From assembly GCA_020402945.1 (NCBI GenBank), contig JADBYQ010000024.1:1-64000 (forward strand): DNA of 64,000 nucleotides, read 5' to 3'. Position 1 is the stretch's first letter; every line of letters starts with the position of its first letter. Positions 15,580 through 25,053 of the stretch are shown here, in pieces. Below the pieces are notes generated by a model. It was not told the DNA's origin and ran no database searches. It was given only the letters and a program-made list of their open reading frames with translations. Origin of the DNA: Cytophagales bacterium (GTDB lineage: Bacteria > Bacteroidota > Bacteroidia > Cytophagales > Cyclobacteriaceae). Both the position numbers and the translations under genes were made by a program.

Positions 15580-18293
15580 TAAAATTTTAAATTATAACTG
15601 ATGGATGGAAAAACGGTACCTACGATAGAAAGCTGATATGGAACTGGAACACCTTTTGTAGAGTTCTGAAAAAATATCGTGTAGGGATTTTGCCTACCAT
15701 AAACATTGTAAACAGAAATGACCCAAGTCCCCTCCGCTATTTTCTTACGTTTATGATTTCCTTCGATCGACAATGCCAAATCTAATCTATGGTAGTCTGG
15801 TATTCTGTATTGATTGCGATCTGAAAAATAGGTAACCGTAGTATTCTCCAATTGGAATCCCGCAAGTGGAATGGTAATGGGCCGGCCTGTACGATACGTA
15901 AAGATTCCCGTGAAGAAAATACGTTTTGACAAACTATATTTCCACGAATAATTTATAATGTGAGGTTGGTCAAAATTAGATGCATATTCCCTTCCGCCAT
16001 TTATTGACTCTTGCCGTGTAGCCCCAGAAATTTGTCGTAAGCTCCTTGAAAAAGTGTAATTGAGCGACCAACTAAAACGGCCGCTATTCTTGCCAAAAGT
16101 TGTCTCGAAACCGAATGATCTTCCTTTCCCTTGCAAGAGTTCAGTTTCCAGCGTAGAATTCAAAATCAATTTTGCCCCATCCTTAAAATCGGTAATATTA
16201 CTAATGTCTTTGTAAAATGCCTCCACTGATGTTGTGTACTTTTCCCCTCCAATATTCTTAAAATAGCCAAGAGATACTTGATCGGCATATTGCGGCTTAA
16301 AGTGATAGCCACTTGGTTGCCAGATATCAACAGGTGTTACTGCGGTTGTATTTGTGACCAGATGAAGATATTGATAAATTCGGTTATACCCGAATTTCAA
16401 CGAGGATGACGCATTAAAAGCCCAACGCAGTGATATTCGAGGTTCCAAACCAGCAAATAGTTTTATAATTTCCCCGCTCGCAAAATTCAACGTATCTATT
16501 ACTCCTGTGGTGCTTTTCGGCTCATTGTCCTTATAAACATTTACATGTGCCGGGCCAAAATTGAAAAAGGTAGGAATCCGTAAACCAGCATCAATGAAAA
16601 ATCGATTTTTCAATGCCCAATCTCGCGATACATAAAAAGCATTTTCCAGTGCAAACTGCTTCTCAATATCAACGGGCTTGGCATTTGATATTGTTGATTT
16701 AGGTTCTAGTCTACCCGGATTAAATTGATAGTGCAATATCTGCCAACCAAAACTAGCACTACCATTTTTGAGCAAATAATCAAAATCGGCCTTTATGGAT
16801 ATGGTGTTAATCTTGTATGAGAGCTCTGATGCAGTTAAAAAATCATTATTTACCACGTTATATCCATATGAGCTCGCTCCAAATAAGAATTCCGAGTCGA
16901 GTGTCTCAGAAAACTTATGCTTCAATTTCAACAACCCCTGAAGGTTAGTCCACCCATAGGTAGAATCACCAAACAGTCGAAAAGAGTCCTTTGTTGAATA
17001 GCCTGCCAGCGAAAGCTCGGTTCGGTTGTTAACTTTGTGTGTTATCTTTAGAGTTGCATCGTAAAAAAAAACCGAACTCTTGCTTAGATCTGCATAATTG
17101 GTTTTTATGGAATTCAACAACCAATCAGAATAGGTGGACCTCATAGAAGCAATGACCGATGTTTTCCCTTTTTTGATTGGACCATTCAACATAATGTTTC
17201 CGGTTATCATTCCTATTCCTACTTTTCCATTCCATTTTTCATAATCGCCATCTTTGGATTGAATATCTAAAACCGAGGATATTCTGCCTCCATATCGGGC
17301 AGGCATTCCTCCATTGTAAAATGAGACTTCCCGAATGGCCTCAGAATTAAATGAGGTGAGGAAACCAAACGCATGCGAGCTATTAAAAACAGGTAGTCCA
17401 TCATAGAGCACTAAATTTTGATCTACACTCCCTCCCCGTACATTGAACCCCGTAGCAGCTTCACCTGCTGTTGTTACACCGGGTAGAAGTTGAACTTGTT
17501 TTACCAAATCTACTTCCCCAAGAAAAGCAGGAGCTCGTTTCATCTCCTTCATAGCCAAATCAACCTGCCCAATTCTGCTCAACGACACATCTTGCGTAGA
17601 ACGACTTTCAACAACTACTTCATCCAGAATCATAACTTCTTTTTCTAATTCAACATTGAGTTCTCCGCTTTCGTTGGCAACCAAGCTGATTGCCTTTGAC
17701 TCATAGTTAATAGAACTAAAGTTTAGCAGGTAGGTGCCTCGGGTCAGTACGATCTTAAAGGACCCTAAACCATCGGTAGAGGTGCTGTACTTTGACTCGC
17801 TGACTTGAATATTCACCTGAGGTATCGGCTCTCCGGTTCTGGAATCTACAATCCTCCCCGATATCACTAACCCTCCATCTATTTTTTTCGACCTAGAGGT
17901 GCCTAAAACAATTTGCGAAATCGATATTTTTTCAGCAACCGCCCTCTTAACCGATTCTTTATGCCTGATCAGATTCGTTGGATCTTTAACGATGACTAGT
18001 GTACCACTATCCATTTCCAGATAAGTCAAGTCAGTACCCCTAAAGATCGAGCTGAGAACAGTTGATAGATTAGTGTCCTCGCTGATTTCAGGAACTGTTA
18101 GTGTCTCAATCCACTCAGGAATAAAAAAGAAACGAGCCTTATTTTTTTGTTCGATCTCGGTTAATAAAACCGCTAATAATTTTCCTGAATCCGCGTGAGT
18201 TACATTAATATTTGTCACCTGCTGTGCAGCAACCGGCTTATGAAGGGACAGCAAAACGGCTACAAATAAAATGATAGAAAAAGTCTTAAACAT
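15579..18293 (-). CDS. TonB-dependent outer-membrane receptor with STN domain
   Basis: A 904-residue outer-membrane transporter. The signal peptide ends near HKPVAAQQ. Residues ~25-110 form an STN (secretin/TonB N-terminal) domain, the part that in FecA-type receptors signals to an anti-sigma factor. A carboxypeptidase-regulatory-like domain is at ~145-230 (ISGRIVDSRTGEPIPQVNI). The plug is at ~240-350 (LLPGVTTAGEAATGFNVRGGSVDQNLVLYDG) and the beta barrel runs to the terminal aromatic (YNLKF). No anti-sigma or ECF sigma gene lies next to it in this window, so the signalling partner, if any, is elsewhere. The frame extends one GTG codon upstream; the ATG is preferred. It is first of a three-gene coupled operon. 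Confidence 0.92.
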   Translation of the reverse strand: MFKTFSIILFVAVLLSLHKPVAAQQVTNINVTHADSGKLLAVLLTEIEQKNKARFFFIPEWIETLTVPEISEDTNLSTVLSSIFRGTDLTYLEMDSGTLVIVKDPTNLIRHKESVKRAVAEKISISQIVLGTSRSKKIDGGLVISGRIVDSRTGEPIPQVNIQVSESKYSTSTDGLGSFKIVLTRGTYLLNFSSINYESKAISLVANESGELNVELEKEVMILDEVVVESRSTQDVSLSRIGQVDLAMKEMKRAPAFLGEVDLVKQVQLLPGVTTAGEAATGFNVRGGSVDQNLVLYDGLPVFNSSHAFGFLTSFNSEAIREVSFYNGGMPARYGGRISSVLDIQSKDGDYEKWNGKVGIGMITGNIMLNGPIKKGKTSVIASMRSTYSDWLLNSIKTNYADLSKSSVFFYDATLKITHKVNNRTELSLAGYSTKDSFRLFGDSTYGWTNLQGLLKLKHKFSETLDSEFLFGASSYGYNVVNNDFLTASELSYKINTISIKADFDYLLKNGSASFGWQILHYQFNPGRLEPKSTISNAKPVDIEKQFALENAFYVSRDWALKNRFFIDAGLRIPTFFNFGPAHVNVYKDNEPKSTTGVIDTLNFASGEIIKLFAGLEPRISLRWAFNASSSLKFGYNRIYQYLHLVTNTTAVTPVDIWQPSGYHFKPQYADQVSLGYFKNIGGEKYTTSVEAFYKDISNITDFKDGAKLILNSTLETELLQGKGRSFGFETTFGKNSGRFSWSLNYTFSRSLRQISGATRQESINGGREYASNFDQPHIINYSWKYSLSKRIFFTGIFTYRTGRPITIPLAGFQLENTTVTYFSDRNQYRIPDYHRLDLALSIEGNHKRKKIAEGTWVISVYNVYGRQNPYTIFFQNSTKGVPVPYQLSIVGTVFPSISYNLKF

Positions 18294-18404
18294 CACATCA
18301 TAACGACCCCAGAAAAAAGATCGGTTAAAAATACACTTATTTCAGCTAGTTAGAATGCGCGGCAAGCACCAAATGCAAACAAAGGAGAAAGTGTCCGTTT
18401 TCGA

Positions 18405-19898
<1,494 letters not shown>

Positions 19899-19905
19899 TT
19901 AAGTA

Positions 19906-19927
19906 GTAAGACAAAAGACGTAAGACA
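19906..19927. repeat. Heptamer tandem repeat between glpF and glpK
   Basis: The spacer holds three 7-base units, GTAAGAC AAAAGAC GTAAGAC, followed by A. Units one and three are identical and the middle differs at two bases. This is a short tandem repeat of the kind scattered in intergenic DNA of some Bacteroidota and cyanobacteria. A role is not visible; it lies about 20 bases upstream of the glpK start on the minus strand. Confidence 0.6.
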
Positions 19928-19940
19928 GTTTGGTGGAAAA

Positions 19941-20648
19941 CTATACGAACAGCGTTCGGTAAAGCAAAGCTCCAAGAATCCCACCAATGACTGGACCAAT
20001 CACAGGTATCCAAGCGTAACTCCAATCAGATTTTCCTTTGCCATGTATCGGCAAAACAAAATGAGCAATCCGTGGCCCTAAATCGCGAGCAGGATTAATA
20101 GCAAAACCAGTAGTGCCTCCTAGACTTAATCCAATGGAAATAATCAAAAGGCCTACCACAATCGGATTGAGACCTTTGGTAAACTCATTGGCGCCAATAA
20201 ACAATAATGCCATGATCAATACCATTGTTGCAATAACCTCGCTTATCAAATTAGCAAATACATTTCGAATGGCTGGGGCATTGCAAAACACGCCCAATTT
20301 TACACCCGGGTCTGCCGTTTCCTTCCAATGAGGAAGATAGTGTAGCCATACTAACGTAGCACCAACTATTGCTCCACCAAATTGAGCTAGAATATACCAG
20401 AGGATCAAGTCAGGCGCAAAGCTTCCATTCATTGCTAAAGCAATCGTGACAGCGGGATTGAGATGAGCTCCGCTAACATTTCCAACAGCATAAATGGCAA
20501 GCATCACTGCTAGTCCCCATCCTATTGTAATCATGAGCCATCCTCCATTTTCAGATTTCGACTTTCTTAATGAAACAGCCGCATTTACTCCACCTCCAAG
20601 AAGAATAAGCAAAAGGGTTCCGAAAAATTCCGCTACATAAGGGCTCAT
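19941..20648 (-). CDS. glpF: Glycerol uptake facilitator (MIP/aquaporin family)
   Basis: A 235-residue six-helix channel protein. Both NPA boxes are present: GAHLNPAVTIALAM and GFAINPARDLGPR. The Asp directly after the second NPA-R (NPARD) is the mark of aquaglyceroporins rather than water-only aquaporins, and the neighbouring glpK supports glycerol as substrate. Hydrophobic spans include AEFFGTLLLILLGGGVNAAVSL, TMVLIMALLFIGA and WIPVIGPVIGGILGALLYRTLF. It lies 29 bases after the MFS gene, so it is probably on the same transcript as the upstream sugar genes. Confidence 0.95.
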   Translation of the reverse strand: MSPYVAEFFGTLLLILLGGGVNAAVSLRKSKSENGGWLMITIGWGLAVMLAIYAVGNVSGAHLNPAVTIALAMNGSFAPDLILWYILAQFGGAIVGATLVWLHYLPHWKETADPGVKLGVFCNAPAIRNVFANLISEVIATMVLIMALLFIGANEFTKGLNPIVVGLLIISIGLSLGGTTGFAINPARDLGPRIAHFVLPIHGKGKSDWSYAWIPVIGPVIGGILGALLYRTLFV

Positions 20649-20677
20649 AGGAAATGGATTATGTTTGATTAAAGAAA

Positions 20678-22162
20678 TTAGTGACCTGTAGATGTTAACT
20701 GAATTTCGTGATCAGTTGATTTTGCCTTTATCAACAAAGTTGCTAGCGCAGCAAGTAACAATAAAACACCCGCAAAGAGTATTGCATTACCACTATCGTT
20801 TCCTAAAAAGTTCTTTAATATGTATCCAAAAGATACTGTTTGCAAAATCATTGGTACTACTATCATCATATTGATGATACCCATGTAAACTCCATAACGC
20901 TCCTTTGGAATATTGCCCACCACCAATAAATAAGGAATACCCATCATACTCGCCCAGCCAATACCAAAACCTGTGATGGCGGGAAACAATAAGTACTTAT
21001 TTTCGATAAATGGAAAAAGTAAAAATCCTGTTGCTGCCAAAAGCAGACATGCAAAATGAACCATTTTCGCAGATGACTTCTTAACAAAGTATACCAATGC
21101 AAAGGCGGAAAGAAAGGTAACCACGTTATACCAGCCATTGACCAGGCCCGTCCAACTTACAGCTTGTTCATATAGTTCAGGATTCGTAGATGGTGTAGCA
21201 TTCCAAACAGAAAGGCCAATACTCTTAGACGCGTTTTGCCAATAACAAAATAACGCATACCATTGAAACAGATAGACCAACGCCAGTTGCCACATCACTT
21301 TTGGCATCTCCAAGATTGCCTCTACAATCTCAATATTTTGAGCAAAAAGTATTTTGGTGGTTGAATTGTTTTTTATCGCATCCAAGACTTTCCTGAATAG
21401 AGATTTATGAAACAGAGATGGCAAGAATAAAACAAGCATCATCGTATAAGCAAGAACAGAAGTGATGATTGAAATGAAAAACTGAATAATCAAATGAGGC
21501 TGACCTTCATTTTTCTTGTTAATCTCGTCTATTTCTTCTTTAGTGGGTGGAATTTCTGGAGTGGTGTGCATGCTCCACCAAATAGTTCCAATAGAACAAA
21601 CCGCACCTAAAAAGAAAGAGGCAAACACCCAATTGGGGATGGCGCCAGTTCTACCAATAATTAAAAGGGGAAAAATGAAAAGGGAAACATTAGCAAGGGT
21701 TTGGCCTAGACCAGTGAAAAAGCTTTGCGTTTGAAAGCCAGTCGGTCGCTGATCGTCATTTAATTTATCGGCAATAAATGCGCGATAAGGTTCCATGGCT
21801 GTATTGTTTCCAACATCCAAAATCCAAAGCAATCCGGCTGCCATCCAGAGGGCACTACTGAAAGGAAAAAAGAACAGACAAATGCTACATAAAATCGCTC
21901 CGATAAAAAAGTATGGTTTCCTTCTGCCAAAGCGCGGGTCCCAAGTTTTATCACTCAGGGCTCCAATAATAGGTTGTATTAAAAGTCCTGTTACGGGGCC
22001 CGCTAAATTCAAAAGTGGAATTTCATCTGGGCTGGCACCCAAAAAATCATAAATGGGATTCACAGCACTTTGCTGCAAACCAAAACTATATTGGATTCCG
22101 AAGAACCCTACATTCATATTAATGATCTGCGAGAAGGTAAGTTGGGGTTTGGGAATAGTCAT
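20678..22162 (-). CDS. MFS sugar transporter, SLC45 / maltose-sucrose type
   Basis: A 494-residue integral membrane protein with about 12 hydrophobic spans. The N-terminal helix ([18 protein letters not shown]) and the RFGRRKPY loop after helix 2 are typical of the SLC45/GPH-like sugar:proton symporters. In Bacteroidota these genes usually sit beside alpha-amylases and import maltose or other disaccharides across the inner membrane. Here it follows a periplasmic GH13 by 75 bases, which fits import of the released oligosaccharides. An inverted repeat lies just upstream of its ATG. Substrate is inferred from context; sucrose or trehalose is possible. Confidence 0.88.
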   Translation of the reverse strand: MTIPKPQLTFSQIINMNVGFFGIQYSFGLQQSAVNPIYDFLGASPDEIPLLNLAGPVTGLLIQPIIGALSDKTWDPRFGRRKPYFFIGAILCSICLFFFPFSSALWMAAGLLWILDVGNNTAMEPYRAFIADKLNDDQRPTGFQTQSFFTGLGQTLANVSLFIFPLLIIGRTGAIPNWVFASFFLGAVCSIGTIWWSMHTTPEIPPTKEEIDEINKKNEGQPHLIIQFFISIITSVLAYTMMLVLFLPSLFHKSLFRKVLDAIKNNSTTKILFAQNIEIVEAILEMPKVMWQLALVYLFQWYALFCYWQNASKSIGLSVWNATPSTNPELYEQAVSWTGLVNGWYNVVTFLSAFALVYFVKKSSAKMVHFACLLLAATGFLLFPFIENKYLLFPAITGFGIGWASMMGIPYLLVVGNIPKERYGVYMGIINMMIVVPMILQTVSFGYILKNFLGNDSGNAILFAGVLLLLAALATLLIKAKSTDHEIQLTSTGH

Positions 22163-22167
22163 TCAGA

Positions 22168-22195
22168 TTTCGTTAACCGATTAAAGTTGACGAAA
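22168..22195. promoter_or_regulatory. Inverted repeat just upstream of the MFS transporter gene
   Basis: Two 10-base arms, TTTCGTTAAC and GTTGACGAAA, face each other across an 8-base AT-rich spacer and match at 9 of 10 positions. The element ends five bases before the MFS start codon on the minus strand. It could be a repressor operator or an RNA hairpin controlling translation. No regulator of a matching type is identified in the window. Confidence 0.4.
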
Positions 22196-22237
22196 GGAAA
22201 TGGAACAAGCAAGCGGTCTTTTACTAAATTGAACTAG

Positions 22238-24085
22238 CTACTTTATTCGTTTCAAAATCATAGCCTCCATCGACCCCAATATCAGCTGGCCAGGAATAGG
22301 TTTCCTTTTAGAAAGAAGATCAGTATATGCTGCTTCCGAAGGGACCGAAAACGTATATGGCTTTTCATCCAAATTAAATAATACAATGACTTCATTCTTG
22401 CCATCAAATCTCCGATAACCCAAATGTTTTCCCTGCGATTGAATAAACTCTATTTCTCCCGAAATCAATACTGGATTACTCTTTCGAATAGCAATGAGCT
22501 TTTTGTAAAAATCAAAATGCGCTTGATTAAAAGCGATCGGGTCATACTCAGTTGGTCCGGGTTGAAAGTTGTTTCTTGGCTCCGCTTGAAAAGTAAATTC
22601 TTTCCACATCAACGGTTTTCTTGGATAGGGGTCATCCGCCCCCCACATGCCCATTTCTTCTCCGTTCCAGATATGCGGTGCGCCTATTGAAGTATATGAA
22701 TGTACCAGATACAGACGAAGCCGTTTATACGTTTCATCATCAGGTTTGCCGGTTTTATAAAGAGGATTATCACCGGGTGACGCGCTGAATTTGTACTTGT
22801 TCGGATTATAAAAATCGGTGAGCAATCTGGGTGCATCGTGACTGGAGGCCACATTCATCATCGCATACCGATTTGATTTATTTAATCGGTTCCATTGAAA
22901 CTCTAAACTATCTTTTAGCGTCTGTGCATCAATGGCGTTGTCGTTTTTCGCAAAGAAATACCGAGCGGGTCGATAGGCCTGGTAAAACATCACTGCATCG
23001 AACACATCTCCTTTAGTATAGGGCACGGGATTCATTAATCGATCAGGCCAAGCTTCCCACCAAATTTCTCCAATTAAATACGCGTTGGGCTGAATGGTAC
23101 GTACCTGTTTCCTAAAGTCACGCCAAAAACCCAGTCCAATTTGATCGGCCACATCCAACCGATATCCATCAATTCCTTGTGACGCATCTCCGTCTGGAGC
23201 AAGCCAACGTTTGGTCACTGCAAAAATATGTGCCTTCGCCCCTTCGTTGATGTTTCCTTCGTACGGATGCCCCGCCTGCTTGAAGGTAGTAACATTCACT
23301 TTCTTTAACTCGGGCAATGAAGGAATATTTAACCATCCATTATAAGAGAATTCGTTCTCAGAAGTAGCCGGATTATCGAATGATTTAATATCGAACCAAT
23401 CTTTGTAAGGGGAAGCCTGTTGGTTTTTTAACACATCCAGCCATGCCCAGAATGTGGTACCTACATGATTCCAGGAATAATCAAGGATAATCTTCATCTT
23501 ACGCTTATGAACTTCAGCGATCAGCTTTAGAAACAATTTATCGGCACTTGTCCATTTCCACGTGGCTGGATCAGCAGGATTTTCACTGGCAATGATTTTA
23601 TTGTCACCTACCGGATCTGGGCCAAAGTTTACATCTACATGATGATAATTGCGCGCATCATACTTATGTAGTGAAGGCGCATCGTTAATAGGATTAATAA
23701 AAAGAGCCGTAACGCCCAAGTCCTGAAGGTAATCTAACTTGTTGAGCACACCTTGCAAATCTCCGCCATATCTTCTGTATTGAAGCATCTCTCCAAAAGA
23801 CTTACCCGGTAGTTTTGCCCAACTTTCTTGGTCAAACCAATTGTTTGTCCAGGGTGTAACGGACCATCCTTTAGGTGCATGCAAATTCAACGGTGCAATG
23901 TCAATATCGGTTGGCGTTGGGTCATTGGCCTTGTCTCCATTATTAAAACGTTCTACAAAAATTTGGTACCAAATAACTTCTTTCGACCATGCCGGTGGCT
24001 CATTATATGGAGTGGTTGATTGCGCACTCGAGTTAAACGAGTTCAAAAAAAATAGTAGAAACAAAAGTCGTGCATTTTCTCTCAT
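22238..24085 (-). CDS. GH13 alpha-amylase family enzyme, exported
   Basis: A 615-residue exported glycoside hydrolase. The signal peptide is LLFLLFFLNSFNSSAQS. The catalytic barrel starts at VIWYQIFVERFNNGD. All four GH13 regions are present: DYSWNHVG (I), DGYRLDVADQ (II, nucleophile Asp), LIGEIWWEAW (III, acid/base Glu) and NVASSHDAPR (IV, stabiliser Asp). A small beta domain (VIVLFNLDEKPYTFSVPSE) closes the chain. There is no CBM and no T9SS tail, and the signal is not a lipoprotein type, so a periplasmic location is likely. It is four bases from the esterase gene and upstream of the sugar transporter. Likely acts on maltodextrins or pullulan fragments; exact specificity cannot be read. Confidence 0.93.
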   Translation of the reverse strand: MRENARLLFLLFFLNSFNSSAQSTTPYNEPPAWSKEVIWYQIFVERFNNGDKANDPTPTDIDIAPLNLHAPKGWSVTPWTNNWFDQESWAKLPGKSFGEMLQYRRYGGDLQGVLNKLDYLQDLGVTALFINPINDAPSLHKYDARNYHHVDVNFGPDPVGDNKIIASENPADPATWKWTSADKLFLKLIAEVHKRKMKIILDYSWNHVGTTFWAWLDVLKNQQASPYKDWFDIKSFDNPATSENEFSYNGWLNIPSLPELKKVNVTTFKQAGHPYEGNINEGAKAHIFAVTKRWLAPDGDASQGIDGYRLDVADQIGLGFWRDFRKQVRTIQPNAYLIGEIWWEAWPDRLMNPVPYTKGDVFDAVMFYQAYRPARYFFAKNDNAIDAQTLKDSLEFQWNRLNKSNRYAMMNVASSHDAPRLLTDFYNPNKYKFSASPGDNPLYKTGKPDDETYKRLRLYLVHSYTSIGAPHIWNGEEMGMWGADDPYPRKPLMWKEFTFQAEPRNNFQPGPTEYDPIAFNQAHFDFYKKLIAIRKSNPVLISGEIEFIQSQGKHLGYRRFDGKNEVIVLFNLDEKPYTFSVPSEAAYTDLLSKRKPIPGQLILGSMEAMILKRIK

Positions 24086-24089
24086 AGCT

Positions 24090-25010
24090 TTACTTTTTTA
24101 GTAAAAACAATAGGGGAATAGCCAGGCGCTTATTCCATGCCTTTTCAGAATGGTTCTCACCCGGGAAAAACTTTGTCATCCAATTCTTAGCAGAATATCC
24201 TTTGGACTTGATCACTTCGTCTGCCTTCTTTTGCAAAGGAGGATAGAGAGCGTCTAACGTTTGATCACCGTAATCGAAGTACAACTTGTGCGACTTAGGA
24301 TTTGGCAGATTTTTGGCTAGGTAATTGAAGAAGGCCTCTGGAATTGGGTTGCCCTCTACTTTAAAAGTGCCTGGCCAATGGGTGCTTAAGCAAGCCGCTC
24401 CGCCAAACACGTTAGGATACTCGCATATGGCGTACATGGAAATCAATCCACCCATACTCGAGCCCGCCACGAAAGTATTTTTTGTGTCTATCTTCGTTGA
24501 AAAGTTTTTATCGATAAAAGGCTTCAACTCCTCCACTAAAAACTTTAAGTAATTATCTGATATTGGCTTAAATATCTCCTTTGTCCTACCCATTTTTTGC
24601 AGCTGTGCAGTAATGGTATCTCTTTCTACTTGAGATAAACTCTCATATGGCTTCTGCGGAAAATACTCGGGGTGGCGCGTGCCTTCAGAATTCCAGGCAC
24701 CTACTACGATACAGTTCTTTACTTTCCCTTCTTTTAACAATCTACCCAAGACCTCATCTACTCCCCACTCCTGCTTGTTCCACATAATAGCGGAATCATA
24801 AAGACCCTTCCCATCGTGCATATACAACACCGCATACTTCTTTTTGGTGTCATAACCATCCGGAAGCCAGACGTCCACATTACGAGGAACCACATATTTT
24901 GATTCAAACTTTTCGTAGTGTTTGATGGTTCCTGAAGAAACCTTGGGCACTTGTGAAATCGACACGAGATGACAACATACAAATAGAGTGATTATGAATA
25001 TCGGTTTCAT
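24090..25010 (-). CDS. Exported alpha/beta-hydrolase, putative esterase (esterase D/Fes type)
   Basis: A 306-residue exported protein with signal peptide MKPIFIITLFVCCHLVSISQ. It matches the putative-esterase family: the nucleophile S185 in AGSSMGGLISMY, an acidic residue near DYGDQTLDALYP and the histidine in PGENHSEKAWNKR. Members include feruloyl and acetyl esterases and enterochelin esterases. Flanking GH92 and GH13 genes suggest removal of acyl groups from a glycan, but that is inference. It is four bases upstream of the GH13 gene and 43 downstream of GH92. Confidence 0.88.
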   Translation of the reverse strand: MKPIFIITLFVCCHLVSISQVPKVSSGTIKHYEKFESKYVVPRNVDVWLPDGYDTKKKYAVLYMHDGKGLYDSAIMWNKQEWGVDEVLGRLLKEGKVKNCIVVGAWNSEGTRHPEYFPQKPYESLSQVERDTITAQLQKMGRTKEIFKPISDNYLKFLVEELKPFIDKNFSTKIDTKNTFVAGSSMGGLISMYAICEYPNVFGGAACLSTHWPGTFKVEGNPIPEAFFNYLAKNLPNPKSHKLYFDYGDQTLDALYPPLQKKADEVIKSKGYSAKNWMTKFFPGENHSEKAWNKRLAIPLLFLLKK

Positions 25011-25053
25011 CTGTTTGAGTTAACTTTCTTGCACTTGTTACGCGGTCATAATA

